Positions 7,596 to 17,137 of a DNA stretch of 64,000 nt are shown here, piece by piece. The notes beneath the pieces were generated by a model. That model saw only the letters and a program-made list of their open reading frames with translations. It was not told where the DNA came from and did no database searches. Source of the DNA: CAZDXB01 sp964509335 (GTDB lineage Bacteria > Bacteroidota > Ignavibacteria > Kapaibacteriales > UBA2268); contig CAZDXB010000013.1 in assembly GCA_964509335.1 (NCBI GenBank), forward strand, positions 19,935-83,934, given 5' to 3'. Position 1 is the stretch's first letter; every line of letters begins with the position of its first letter. The translations under genes were made by a program, and so were the position numbers.

Positions 7596-10568
7596 ATGAG
7601 AAAAAAAGAAAAACCGACCTACGAAGAGATAGAAAGACGTTTGGAAAACGCCGAAGCGGCTTTAAGATCTTTGCGAGAAGGCCAGATTGACGCTATAATA
7701 GGCGAACGCGAAAATTTGGTAGTTAAGCTCGCCGAAGCCGAACGTCGCGAAGCTCATATAAAACAGATATTAAACTCTATACGTAACGCGGGCAAACTAA
7801 TGGTTAGAGAAAACCAACGCGAATTATTAATTAAGGGCGTCTGCGACAAACTTATAGAAACCAGAGGATACAACAACGCTTGGATAGCTTTAACGGACGG
7901 CGATAATAACGTAATTCTTACAGCTTCTTCCGGATTTGAAAGCGAATTCGAAAGAATGCAGAAAAAGCTTGGACGCGGCGAATTTACTAAATGCTTCAAA
8001 GAAGCCTCAAATAGAGACGAAACAATAGTAGTTGACAATCCTAAAGACGAATGCCGAGACTGTCCGTTATCCAACGAATATGAAAATTGCTCCGGTTTGA
8101 CTCGAAGACTATCTTTCGAAAAAAACGTTTACGGAATAATCACCGTTTCTATACCCAAAAGTTTCAGTAAAGAAAAAGACGAACTAGTCTTATTCGAAGA
8201 ATTAGCTAAAGATTTATCTATCGCTTTGCATAACATAGAAATCGAAGAAAAACGAAAATCCGCTGAGGAATCGTTAAGAAAAAGCGAGAAGAAATACCGC
8301 TCTTTATTTAACACAATGAACGACGGAATCGTTTATCAAGACGCCAAAGGAAATATAATATCGGCTAATCCGGCGGCGGAAGAATTACTCGGTCTAACTC
8401 TAGACCAAATGATGGGTCGGAAATCGATAGATAAGCGCTGGAAAGCGATAAAAGAAGACGGCTCGGAATTCCCCGGCGAAGAACATCCCGCTATGATTTC
8501 GCTCAAAACCGGCAAACCTGTTCACGATATGATAATGGGAGTATTCAATCCAAAATACGAAGATTATACTTGGTTAAGCATTAATTCTACGCCTATGTTT
8601 AGAGAAAACGAGAATAATCCTTTCCAAGTTTACGCTACTTTCAGAGATATTACCGAACGCAAAAAAGTCCAAGAAAAACAAAGAAAACTATCTAAGCGAA
8701 TAGAAGCCGGTTTAAGAGCGGGTAATTTAGCTTGGTGGGAAATGAGATTACCTTCCGGAGAAGTAATTTTCGACGATAGAAAAGCCGAATTACTTGGATA
8801 TTCGCCTTCGCGATTTAAAACTTATCAAGATTTTACGGATTTATTGCATCCCGACGATTACGAATTAGCGATGCAAGCTATGAGAGACTGCTTAGAAGGA
8901 AAAAAAGAAAACTACGAGGTAGAATATAGAATTAAAAAAAGCGACGGAGCATACAAATGGTTTAAAGATACTGGAATCATTACCGAACAAAACAAAGAGA
9001 ACGGCACAGTCGTATTGATTGGATTAGTCGAAGACATCGACGCACGCAAGATAGCCGGGGAAACTTTACGCGAAAGCGAGCAGAAATTCAGAGATATTTT
9101 CAATAACTCCAGCGACGCTATATTTATTCACGACCCGGAAGGAAATTTTTTAGAAATCAACGACATCGTTCTCGAAAGATATGGTTATTCGAAAGAAAAG
9201 TTATTACAAATGACTCCTTTGGATATTGACGCCGCCGAATTCGACGAATCATACGAAGATAAAATTAAAACTCTGAAAGAAAAAGGGCGAATAGTTTTTG
9301 AAGGCGTTCATAAAAGAAAAGACGGCTCGGAATTCCCCGTCGAAGTTCACAGCAGAACAATCGAATACGAAGGGAAACCGGCTATACTCAGCGTAGTCAG
9401 AGATATCTCCGAGCGAAAACAAGCGGAAGCGAAACTAAAAGAGCAAAAGGAACTATTAGACGAATCGCAAAGGCTTGCCAATTTAGGAAGTTGGGAATTA
9501 AATCTTATCGACGATAAACTCATTTGGTCCGACGAGGTTTACCGAATTTTTGGATTACAGCCGCGGGAATTTGACGCGACCTACGAGGCGTTTCTCGAAA
9601 GCGTTCATCCGGAAGACCGAGAAAAAGTTACGAACGCCTACGAATCGTCGTTGGAAAAAGGACAGGAAAGTTACGAAATAGAACATAGAATAATTAAAAA
9701 AGTTTCGGGCGAAATTCGCTACGTTAACGAAAAGTGCTATCACATAAAGGACGACGAGGGAAATGTTCTCAAATCGATAGGAATGGTTCAAGACATTACC
9801 AAGCAGAAAAAAGCCAAGGAAGAACAAAAACGTTTGTTCAAAGAACTTCAGAAATCCGAAAAGAAATTGAGAGAATTAAACGCGAGCAAAGATAAATTCT
9901 TTTCGATTATCGCCCACGATTTAAAAGGACCGTTTGTTTCTTTCTTGCATTTATCCGAGTCGCTAAAAGAAAATTACGAATTCTTAAACGAAGAAGAAAT
10001 CCGTCAGTCTGTCGATACTATTCATAAAACTTCTAGAAACCTTTATAAGTTACTTCAACAATTGCTTGATTGGTCCCGAGTACAAACTAATAGAATAGAC
10101 TTCAAACCCGACAGATTCGACATATACGAACTAGCGATAAACAACGCTATGCTTTTCCAAAAAAACGCCGAACAGAAAAATATAACATTGGAAACCATGG
10201 TCAAGCCGAACACCTTAGGACGTTTCGACTATCAAATGATAGACGCCGTAATAAGAAACTTACTCTCAAACGCCATTAAATTTACCGATGAAGGCGGCTT
10301 AGTAGAAATTAAAAGCGAAACCTTAAACGACGGAATAAAAATAACAGTAAGAGACACAGGGGTGGGAATAGACAAAAAGCATATAGATAAATTATTTTCG
10401 ATAGAAGAACAATACGTAAGACAAGGAACTAAAAAAGAAAGAGGCACCGGTTTAGGACTGATATTGTCAAAGGAGTTCGTAGAAAAAAACAAAGGGAAAT
10501 TAGAAGTTAAATCCGAAAAAGGAAAAGGCTCGACTTTCTCTTTCACTTTACCGTCAATAAATACATAA
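7596..10568 (+). CDS. Multi-PAS hybrid-sensor-type histidine kinase (GAF-PAS4-HisKA-HATPase)
   Basis: A 990-residue soluble sensor kinase with no transmembrane segment. In order: an N-terminal coiled coil (~1-60); a GAF-like domain (~65-220) with a cysteine motif 'CRDCPLSNEYENCSG'; four PAS/PAC units (~230-355, 365-490, 495-615, 620-750), each closing with a 'DITERK'-like linker; HisKA with 'FFSIIAHDLKGPF' (phospho-acceptor His774); and HATPase with 'AVIRNLLSNAIKFT' (N box), 'VRDTGVGI' (G1) and 'GTGLGLIL' (G2). No receiver domain is attached and no response regulator is adjacent, so it is an orphan kinase. The cysteines in the GAF domain could bind a metal or cofactor, but that is a guess. 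The PflX-like gene starts 6 bases after its stop. Confidence 0.92.
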   Translation: MRKKEKPTYEEIERRLENAEAALRSLREGQIDAIIGERENLVVKLAEAERREAHIKQILNSIRNAGKLMVRENQRELLIKGVCDKLIETRGYNNAWIALTDGDNNVILTASSGFESEFERMQKKLGRGEFTKCFKEASNRDETIVVDNPKDECRDCPLSNEYENCSGLTRRLSFEKNVYGIITVSIPKSFSKEKDELVLFEELAKDLSIALHNIEIEEKRKSAEESLRKSEKKYRSLFNTMNDGIVYQDAKGNIISANPAAEELLGLTLDQMMGRKSIDKRWKAIKEDGSEFPGEEHPAMISLKTGKPVHDMIMGVFNPKYEDYTWLSINSTPMFRENENNPFQVYATFRDITERKKVQEKQRKLSKRIEAGLRAGNLAWWEMRLPSGEVIFDDRKAELLGYSPSRFKTYQDFTDLLHPDDYELAMQAMRDCLEGKKENYEVEYRIKKSDGAYKWFKDTGIITEQNKENGTVVLIGLVEDIDARKIAGETLRESEQKFRDIFNNSSDAIFIHDPEGNFLEINDIVLERYGYSKEKLLQMTPLDIDAAEFDESYEDKIKTLKEKGRIVFEGVHKRKDGSEFPVEVHSRTIEYEGKPAILSVVRDISERKQAEAKLKEQKELLDESQRLANLGSWELNLIDDKLIWSDEVYRIFGLQPREFDATYEAFLESVHPEDREKVTNAYESSLEKGQESYEIEHRIIKKVSGEIRYVNEKCYHIKDDEGNVLKSIGMVQDITKQKKAKEEQKRLFKELQKSEKKLRELNASKDKFFSIIAHDLKGPFVSFLHLSESLKENYEFLNEEEIRQSVDTIHKTSRNLYKLLQQLLDWSRVQTNRIDFKPDRFDIYELAINNAMLFQKNAEQKNITLETMVKPNTLGRFDYQMIDAVIRNLLSNAIKFTDEGGLVEIKSETLNDGIKITVRDTGVGIDKKHIDKLFSIEEQYVRQGTKKERGTGLGLILSKEFVEKNKGKLEVKSEKGKGSTFSFTLPSINT

Positions 10569-10574
10569 CAAATT

Positions 10575-11438
10575 ATGCCGTTAGACGTAAACAAATTTCT
10601 AAAGTCCTGTTCGATTTGTCCGAGAGAATGCAAAGTTGATAGAACCGCTTCTTCGTCCGGCGACTGCGGAATGGGGGCGGCTATGAAAATCGCTTCTTAC
10701 GGTCCCCACTTTGGCGAAGAACCAGAAATAGTCGGATACGCTGCCTCAGGAACTATTTTTCTGTCAGGCTGCAATTTACTATGCGCTTTCTGCCAGAACT
10801 TCGATATTAGCCATATTAAAGAAGGAAGATATATTGACGAAAGCTCTTTAGTCAGAATCATCCTCGAAATGCAAGCCGCTCATTTCTCCAATATCAATTT
10901 AGTAACGCCGACGCAATACACCCCTCAACTTATTAACGCAATCGATAAAGCCAAAAGCTACGGATTAAAAATTCCGGTAGTTTACAATTGCGGCGGCTAT
11001 GAAAAAGTAAACACCTTGAAACTTTGGGAGGGACTAGTCGATATTTATATGCCAGACCTGAAATTCTTCTCCCCGGAAAAAAGCGCGTTATACGCCAACG
11101 CCGAAGACTACTTTGAAAGAGCGTCAAAAGCTATTCTCGAAATGCAAAGACAAACAGGCGATTTGGAAATTAAAAATGGAACGGCTACGAAAGGATTGCT
11201 CATCAGACACCTCGTATTGCCTAATAATCAGTCGGACACTAAAGAGATAATTGATTTCGTCGCGGAGAATTTGGGAACGAATACTTATCTTAATCTTATG
11301 GACCAATACTATCCTTCATACAAAGCGAGCGAATATCCGAAAATCAACGGAAGAGTGGATAAAAAAGAATTCGAAGAATACGTCCAATACGCCAAAGACA
11401 AAGGATTCAAAAGACCGGACTACCTATTCGCCCTCTAA
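10575..11438 (+). CDS. PflX-type radical SAM protein (PFL-activase-like)
   Basis: A radical SAM protein of 287 residues related to pyruvate formate-lyase activating enzymes (COG1313/PflX group). The cluster motif CxxxCxxC is in 'SGCNLLCAFCQN', followed by the SAM-binding elements. An N-terminal cysteine set 'CSICPRECKVDR' plus 'GDCGMG' may hold a second cluster or metal. The family has no settled substrate. No glycyl-radical enzyme is visible in the window. It starts 6 bases after the multi-PAS kinase, probably as one transcript. Its last 15 bases overlap, tail to tail, the minus-strand hydrolase gene, so the two genes share their 3' ends. Confidence 0.85.
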   Translation: MPLDVNKFLKSCSICPRECKVDRTASSSGDCGMGAAMKIASYGPHFGEEPEIVGYAASGTIFLSGCNLLCAFCQNFDISHIKEGRYIDESSLVRIILEMQAAHFSNINLVTPTQYTPQLINAIDKAKSYGLKIPVVYNCGGYEKVNTLKLWEGLVDIYMPDLKFFSPEKSALYANAEDYFERASKAILEMQRQTGDLEIKNGTATKGLLIRHLVLPNNQSDTKEIIDFVAENLGTNTYLNLMDQYYPSYKASEYPKINGRVDKKEFEEYVQYAKDKGFKRPDYLFAL

Positions 11439-12761
11439 AATCCATTTGACTATATCGTCTATTACGTATTCCGCCACGTGATTTTCTATATAATATTCCG
11501 AAGGCGAGCATTTGCCGCTTCCTTCCATAAACAAATGATTCAACTTTGGATATAATTTATGTTTAACCTCGTCGTCGCGTTCCCGCAAAGTATTTTGCCA
11601 ATTATAAAACTGATTTTTATGCACTTGATAGTCTCTGCTCCCGTGCAAAACAAACATTCTCTCGTCAATTTCTTTAGCTTCTTTAGCCGGATGATAATCT
11701 CTAATATCCAACCAATATTTAGCCGGCAAATTCATTGGTAAAAGTTCCGACGGTATTTTTTCGTTCTTTTTTAATCGCTCCAGCCTTCTCAATTTAGTTT
11801 TTAATGAATCCAGCTCCGCTTTCTCCTCGTCGTCCAACCCTTCGCTCAATTCAAAAACGTAGCGGTACTGTTGCAAAAGATTCTTGTGTAGCGGTTTGCC
11901 GCTCGCCGCCATTACGATATAACCTTCGGGCGAAATGTATTCCGCAATTCTCGGTATAGCCATTCCTCCCAAACTATGACCGAGTATAAAAATTTCGTCG
12001 TCGTCGATAACTTCAAGCTCTTCTAATGTCTTAAAAGCTTCCACGGCGTCTTGAACGGTTTCTTCGTATAACGTAAGCGAGTCAACCAGAGCCGCCGCTT
12101 TCAATTGATGCGCTAAAGTTCTTTTATCGTATCTGAAAGCCGCTATTCCCTTTGAAGCCAAACCCCAAGCTAAATCGCGAAAAGGCTTGTTAGGACCGAT
12201 TGACTCGTCCTTGTCGTTCGGACCGGAACCGTGAACTAAAATAACGGCGGGAACCTCGTCGTCCTCGGCTTGCTTAGGCAAAGTTAAAACGCCCTTCAGC
12301 TTCCAGCCTTCCACTCCGAATTCAATCTCTCTCTCTTCGAATTTCGTCGTATCTACGTATTCGGACGGTCGAAACTCCACGAAACTATAGTTTCTCGACA
12401 TAAAAAAACCGGAAACTTGATAATCCGAATTAAATACAATCCTAAAATCTAAATACAGCTTTTCGAACTTGCAAGTAAGAACGGCGGCTTCGTGTTCTTC
12501 CAGTTTCAACTGCTTTCTTTGAACTATCTCCTTGAACTCGCCCGACTGTTTTTTTAAATTACCCCAAATGCTTTTTATTCGTTCGACTGGAAACACCGAT
12601 TTCATCTTTGCGTCGAATTCGGAGTATATCTGCTCGTAGTTGCCGGAACGTAAATTATCAATTATCCTTTCCGACTTAGTTATATACTTCGACTCAACTT
12701 GCGCCGCCAAACTCGAAAAGCTAAAAAATAACGCTAAACTTAAGATTAATAACTTTTTCAT
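11424..12761 (-). CDS. Exported alpha/beta hydrolase with N-terminal DUF3887-like domain
   Basis: A 445-residue protein with a signal peptide ('KKLLILSLALFFSFSSLAAQ'). The N-terminal ~120 residues resemble DUF3887, a SnoaL-like domain often fused to hydrolases. The rest is an alpha/beta hydrolase of the dienelactone-hydrolase or acyl-peptidase-like type. It has the oxyanion stretch 'AVILVHGSGPNDKDESIG', the nucleophile elbow 'ILGHSLGGMAIP' (Ser), an Asp near 'FVLHGSRDYQV', and the His in 'KLNHLFMEG'. The substrate is unknown; a periplasmic esterase or peptidase is likely. The ATG at 12761 is preferred over the TTG two codons upstream. It lies 97 bases behind the receiver-CheD gene and may be the tail of that operon. 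Confidence 0.85.
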   Translation of the reverse strand: MKKLLILSLALFFSFSSLAAQVESKYITKSERIIDNLRSGNYEQIYSEFDAKMKSVFPVERIKSIWGNLKKQSGEFKEIVQRKQLKLEEHEAAVLTCKFEKLYLDFRIVFNSDYQVSGFFMSRNYSFVEFRPSEYVDTTKFEEREIEFGVEGWKLKGVLTLPKQAEDDEVPAVILVHGSGPNDKDESIGPNKPFRDLAWGLASKGIAAFRYDKRTLAHQLKAAALVDSLTLYEETVQDAVEAFKTLEELEVIDDDEIFILGHSLGGMAIPRIAEYISPEGYIVMAASGKPLHKNLLQQYRYVFELSEGLDDEEKAELDSLKTKLRRLERLKKNEKIPSELLPMNLPAKYWLDIRDYHPAKEAKEIDERMFVLHGSRDYQVHKNQFYNWQNTLRERDDEVKHKLYPKLNHLFMEGSGKCSPSEYYIENHVAEYVIDDIVKWILEGE

Positions 12762-12858
12762 AACCAACTGTATTTTATGTTTTTGACCTAAATTTATCCG
12801 CCGGATTTTTAAATAGAAAATTTAAAGACGTTAAAGAACCGTAGCAACGGGTAATATA

Positions 12859-13836
12859 TTATAATTCCCAATTGCCTTTTTCTGGATGGTAAACAACCAC
12901 CTTGCCCGTTCCGGGCTTAACAGTAACAGTTCTCGAAAGGTCTTTGCCGATATCTTCTACTTTTACTTTTATCCCGCGTTTTAAAAGCGCGGCTTTTACC
13001 GCAATCGCGTTTTTCTGACCAATTCCGAAGAAATCGCTTATTTCGGCTCTCGTCTTAGCTCCGCCGGCTATTTTCGCGTATAGAGACGATTGTTTGCAAC
13101 CGAGTCCCTGCATTCGCCTGATTAACTCGTCCACCGCCGTGTCCGCGTAATACCCCGGAGTTTCTTTCGATTTCTCTTTATCAGAATTAGACGAAGGCAA
13201 AACCACGTGGCTCAATCCCGCCGCGCCGTTCGCCTCGCAAAATAAAGACACTCCGACGCAAGAACCTAAAGCGTAAATTTTCAATATCTTGCTCGAATCT
13301 TTCGTCGCGTCCAAAGCTCCCATACCCAATATTATATTGTCCGTTTTCGCTTGCCTGTCTAAAGCCGTCGAAGGCAAAGTTTTTTCTTCTTTTTTCTCCT
13401 CTTTTTTGGGCTTTGCTCTTTTCCAATGCGAAACGTCCGCTCCAGCCGCCATCTTGATTTTAGTTACCAAATGTCCCAAAAGCTTAGGCAGGGCTTTCGC
13501 TCCGCCGGAAGGTTTCGGTTGAAAATCGACCGCGCCGGCTTCGAAAGCGTCTTTGGTTATCTTTGAGTCTTTGTCGGTCAAAGCGCTTAAAACTACCGTG
13601 GGTATCGGATTGCGAGGCATCAAGCGATGCAAAAACTGGATGCCGTTCATCGTCGGCATTTCCATATCGAGAACGATTACGTCCGGGTCGTTTCTGTTAA
13701 CTTCGTTAAAAGCTAAATAGCCGTTAGTAGCCGTGCCGACTACTTCTATTTCCTTGTATTTTGAAAGCCCTTTCGAAAGAAGGTCGAGGACAAGGGCTTG
13801 GTCGTCCACGATTAATACTTTTATCTTATCCGTCAT
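12859..13836 (-). CDS. Response-regulator receiver fused to CheD deamidase
   Basis: A 325-residue fusion. Residues 1-125 are a CheY-like receiver of the CheB type: acidic pocket D10/D11, phospho-acceptor D57 in 'VLDMEMPTMNG', S84 and K108, ending in the CheB-like 'DFQPKPS'. A lysine/glutamate-rich linker (~137-165) follows. Residues ~168-325 are CheD, the chemoreceptor glutamine deamidase: 'LGSCVGVSLF' with catalytic Cys193 and 'GLSHVVLPS' with catalytic His210. The position six before the Cys, usually Thr, is Ile187 here. The CheB methylesterase domain is absent. No receptor, cheA, cheW or cheR is nearby. It lies 38 bases after dacB. The domain calls are firm; the role (phosphorylation-controlled deamidation) is inference. 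Confidence 0.88.
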   Translation of the reverse strand: MTDKIKVLIVDDQALVLDLLSKGLSKYKEIEVVGTATNGYLAFNEVNRNDPDVIVLDMEMPTMNGIQFLHRLMPRNPIPTVVLSALTDKDSKITKDAFEAGAVDFQPKPSGGAKALPKLLGHLVTKIKMAAGADVSHWKRAKPKKEEKKEEKTLPSTALDRQAKTDNIILGMGALDATKDSSKILKIYALGSCVGVSLFCEANGAAGLSHVVLPSSNSDKEKSKETPGYYADTAVDELIRRMQGLGCKQSSLYAKIAGGAKTRAEISDFFGIGQKNAIAVKAALLKRGIKVKVEDIGKDLSRTVTVKPGTGKVVVYHPEKGNWEL

Positions 13837-13874
13837 AAGCGCAACTTCGAATAATTAAACCAAACTTCGTAAAA

Positions 13875-15464
13875 TCAGTAAGCGCTAAAAACCGCCAACA
13901 AAGTCGCCAGTTCGTCTTCTTTTAACTTATAATCGTAAACGTATTTACCGTTAAATAAAAAAGCGAAAGCCAGCGTTTCTCCGTCCATTGTTTTGACGTA
14001 GCCCGCCAACGCGCTTACGTTTCTTAAAGTGCCCGTTTTGGCTCTTACGTTATAAAAAGCTATCGAATTTATCATTCTGTCTCCCAAAGTTCCGTCGTAT
14101 CCGGCTATGGATAAACTACTTATAACAAAACCGCCAAAGGGCAAATAAATATTTTTTTTCAATAAGCTAATTAACGATTTAGCCGTTAGTTTATTTCGGC
14201 GCGACAAGCCCGAACCGTCGTTTAATTTACAACCCTTAAAATATATTTCCGCTTTTTGCGCCGTCATTGTTTCAATTTTTCTCGTCCGCGAAGCGTTGTC
14301 TCCGGAACCGCCTCCCCAAGCCCCAATCGTTTTAAAAAGCGTTTCCGCCAAATAATTATCGCTGTTTTTGTTTGTCTGATAAACTATCTCCCTCAATGGC
14401 TTAGATACTTCCGCTATAACAGTCGATTCCTTTCTTGCCCTATCCTCAAGACTTTTCTCCCCGTATTCGCCTTCCACTCTAACGCCTTTTTCTTCTAAAA
14501 GATACTTCAAAGCTCCGGCGGCGGCTAAAGCGGGATTTTTGATGAAAAATTCGTATGTGTATTCTCTGTTTGAATACATTCTCCCGTAAACGACAAATTT
14601 TTGCTTGCCGTCCTTCATTGCTTCGCTGTAGGTTCTGACGCCTCTTCTTCTTGGAGAATTTAGGCAGAGAGCGTCGCCGCGCCTGTTATGAATTTTATAT
14701 CTCTTATCCTTGCGAGTATCAACCGGAGCGACGTTATACCCCCTCGAACCGCCTCGTCTCCTTGCGGAATTAACAATTTTAAAAGCGTCCGAGGGCGGCT
14801 TTGTTTTCACTTCCAAGTCGGTTCCTTTTGTTGAAACGATAAGCTTGGCGGTGTTTTTCTCGACGGAAAGAGCCGTTATCGGCGGCAAAGGCGATACCCT
14901 GTCCCTATCGCCGCTGTATTCTTTTCTGTCGGTGATTCTGTCGAAATAAGAGCCGTCTCCGTAAACTTCTCCTTTAATAACTCTAACGCCTTTCTCGTAA
15001 ATCATAGCAGACAGACTATCTATGTCGTTCGACGAAAGCAATCCGTCGCCTCTTCCGTATAAGTATAAATCGCCGAAAAGAGTAGAATCTTTAATTTCAC
15101 CCGTATAGAAAACGCTTGTCTTCAGGTGAAAATCCTCTCCCATAGCGTACAAAGCGGTAAAAGTCGTAAAAAGTTTCGTAGCGGAAGCGGGCGTCAAAGG
15201 TTCCGTAATGTTCTTTTTATAATAATAACGATTTTCGTCAATAGAATAAACGGCGACGCTAATTTTCGAGCGTCTGAATTTGGACGAAGAAAGAGCTTTG
15301 TCGATATCGTTTTGAAGATTTTCAATCGCCTCTTCTTTTTGCAATTCGTTTAGAGGCGGCAGAAGTTTCGATTTCTCGTCTAAACTCTCTATTGTCGTAA
15401 CGTCTATTATAATAAACGTCAGCGTCAATAATAAAATAACGTATGTTTTTAAAGACTTTCCCAT
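13875..15464 (-). CDS. dacB: D-alanyl-D-alanine carboxypeptidase/endopeptidase, PBP4 family (S13)
   Basis: A periplasmic peptidoglycan hydrolase of 529 residues. A hydrophobic N-terminus ('YVILLLTLTFIIIDV') serves as signal peptide or anchor. The penicillin-binding motifs are all present: SxxK as 'TPASATKLFT' (Ser94, Lys97), SxN as 'KNSDNYLAE', and KTG as 'RAKTGTLRNVSALAGY'. The large insert between SxxK and SxN is typical of family S13. The ATG at 15464 gives the signal peptide directly, and is preferred to the TTG at 15500 that would overlap miaA. The gap to miaA upstream is 28 bases. It sits in the phoH-cdaA-pcm-miaA operon, consistent with cell-wall-linked c-di-AMP functions. Confidence 0.92.
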   Translation of the reverse strand: MGKSLKTYVILLLTLTFIIIDVTTIESLDEKSKLLPPLNELQKEEAIENLQNDIDKALSSSKFRRSKISVAVYSIDENRYYYKKNITEPLTPASATKLFTTFTALYAMGEDFHLKTSVFYTGEIKDSTLFGDLYLYGRGDGLLSSNDIDSLSAMIYEKGVRVIKGEVYGDGSYFDRITDRKEYSGDRDRVSPLPPITALSVEKNTAKLIVSTKGTDLEVKTKPPSDAFKIVNSARRRGGSRGYNVAPVDTRKDKRYKIHNRRGDALCLNSPRRRGVRTYSEAMKDGKQKFVVYGRMYSNREYTYEFFIKNPALAAAGALKYLLEEKGVRVEGEYGEKSLEDRARKESTVIAEVSKPLREIVYQTNKNSDNYLAETLFKTIGAWGGGSGDNASRTRKIETMTAQKAEIYFKGCKLNDGSGLSRRNKLTAKSLISLLKKNIYLPFGGFVISSLSIAGYDGTLGDRMINSIAFYNVRAKTGTLRNVSALAGYVKTMDGETLAFAFLFNGKYVYDYKLKEDELATLLAVFSAY

Positions 15465-15492
15465 AATTTCATTTTTAGAAAGCGATTTATAT

Positions 15493-16455
15493 TTAATCAA
15501 ATCGCTGTTTCAAGTTTTTCAATATTTGTTCGGCGATTTGCTCATTATCGCCTTCCAGCCATCTCATTCCTTCAACTTTTTTAAACCAAGTCATTTGCCT
15601 TTTAGCGTAACGTCTCGTGTTTTTCTTCATCGACTCCAAAGCCTCGGTCTCGCTCATTTTACCGTTCAAATACGCTATCGCTTCTTTGTATCCCACCGTA
15701 TTCAATGAATTCAAATCGGGCGAAAAGCCCATATCCAGTACTCTTTTTGTCTCTTCTATTAATCCTCGCTTCCACATCTTTTCCGCTCTTCTGTTTATTC
15801 TATCGTATAGAATTTCCCGCTCAAATTTTATTCCAAAATAAATAGGCTTCACTATTCTTTTTTTATTGTGTTTTTTCTGCGCGGTCGAAAGTTTGTCCCC
15901 GGTAGCATAATAATACTCCAAAGCCCTTAATATTCTTCTTGGATTTTTATCTCGATATTTCTCGGCGGATTCTAAATCAACTTCCTTTAATTTTTCGTAC
16001 AAATAATCCGCTCCTTTATCTTTCATTTGCGCGTTCAAATCTCTTCTTACTTCTTTCCTCGCTTTTGGAAGTTTCGCCTCGTCGAAAAAGCCTTCGCAAA
16101 GAGCCTTTATATATAGCCCCGAGCCTCCGACAACTACGGGGAGCCTGCCGAGCGAAATAATATTCAGAGCTTTCGCTTCGGCTTCGTCGCCGAATTTGCC
16201 GGCGCTGTAATATTCGTCCGGCTCTATAATATTAACGAACCAAGTCTTTACGGCGGCTAATTCTTCTTCGCTCGGAGTGGCTGTGCCGACGTTTAAATAT
16301 TTGTAAATTTGCCTTGAATCGGCGGAAATTACTTCAATATCCAATTTTTTAGCGAGTTCTATCGACGCTCCCGTTTTACCGGAAGCCGTCGCTCCCGCAA
16401 TTACGACGATGTTCTTTTCGCTCGCTGAACTTGTATTCTTCGTTATTTTTCCCAC
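15493..16455 (-). CDS. miaA: tRNA dimethylallyltransferase MiaA
   Basis: Transfers a dimethylallyl group from DMAPP to N6 of A37 in tRNAs that read UNN codons. The 320-residue length is normal. Near the N-terminus is the P-loop 'GATASGKT' (residues 21-28), followed by 'ISADSRQIYKYLNVGTA', which binds substrate. Later signatures are 'VVVGGSGLYIKAL', 'RDKNPRRILRALEYY' and 'RRYAKRQMTWFK'. The start appears to be GTG at 16455, overlapping the end of pcm by 13 bases. No better in-frame start precedes the P-loop. Transcribed with pcm and cdaA upstream and dacB downstream. Confidence 0.95.
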   Translation of the reverse strand: MGKITKNTSSASEKNIVVIAGATASGKTGASIELAKKLDIEVISADSRQIYKYLNVGTATPSEEELAAVKTWFVNIIEPDEYYSAGKFGDEAEAKALNIISLGRLPVVVGGSGLYIKALCEGFFDEAKLPKARKEVRRDLNAQMKDKGADYLYEKLKEVDLESAEKYRDKNPRRILRALEYYYATGDKLSTAQKKHNKKRIVKPIYFGIKFEREILYDRINRRAEKMWKRGLIEETKRVLDMGFSPDLNSLNTVGYKEAIAYLNGKMSETEALESMKKNTRRYAKRQMTWFKKVEGMRWLEGDNEQIAEQILKNLKQRFD

Positions 16456-17108
16456 CCTTCTTCGCCGATTAGCGGCACAAACTTAAAGTAATCTTTTCCG
16501 ACGTCGTCGAAAGAGCTATCTCCTTTGCGCGTTATGACTCTCATCTCCTGAGTTGTCTTATCGCCGACTGGAATAACGAGCTTGCCGCCAATTTTTAATT
16601 GGCTTTTCAACGGGAACGGCGGATAAGGCGCGGCGGCGGAAACAATTATTCCGTCGAACGGGGCTTCCTCTTCCCAGCCCAGCGTTCCGTCGCCCGCCAT
16701 AGTTTTAACGCTTAATCCCAGAGCTTCGAAACGCCGCTCCGACTGCCGCAAAAGAACTTTGCTTTTCTCAACGGCGCAAACTTCGGCGTCCATTGAATAA
16801 AGCAAAGCCGCTTGATAGCCGCTGCCCGAGCCAATTTCTAAAACCTTATCGCACGGGTTTACGTTAAGCTCTTCCAGCATATAAGCGATAGTATAAGGCT
16901 GGGAAATCGTTTGTCCGCAATCAATCGGCAAGGCTCTGTCTTCGTATGCGTTATGCTCGTATGCTTCCGAAACAAAAAACTCCCTCGGAACTTTGCTAAA
17001 AGCGGACAAAACGTTTTCGTCGTTTATTCCTCTCGCTTTTAGTTGTCTTTTCAATTTCTCTCTTTTTTCGCGTAATTCAGGATTAGAAAAAATATTTTCT
17101 TTATTCAT
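16443..17108 (-). CDS. pcm: Protein-L-isoaspartate O-methyltransferase
   Basis: Repairs isoaspartyl residues in damaged proteins by SAM-dependent methylation. At 221 residues it has the usual length. Diagnostic segments are 'DCGQTISQPYTIAYMLEEL' (substrate-binding loop), 'VLEIGSGSGYQAALL' (SAM motif I) and 'DGIIVSAAAPYPP' (later Rossmann-like strand). The start is ATG. There is a 29-base gap after cdaA, and miaA overlaps its 3' end by 13 bases, so it is an inner gene of the operon. Confidence 0.95.
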   Translation of the reverse strand: MNKENIFSNPELREKREKLKRQLKARGINDENVLSAFSKVPREFFVSEAYEHNAYEDRALPIDCGQTISQPYTIAYMLEELNVNPCDKVLEIGSGSGYQAALLYSMDAEVCAVEKSKVLLRQSERRFEALGLSVKTMAGDGTLGWEEEAPFDGIIVSAAAPYPPFPLKSQLKIGGKLVIPVGDKTTQEMRVITRKGDSSFDDVGKDYFKFVPLIGEEGWEK

Positions 17109-17137
17109 AATCGTTTGAATATTATTGATTTAAAGAA

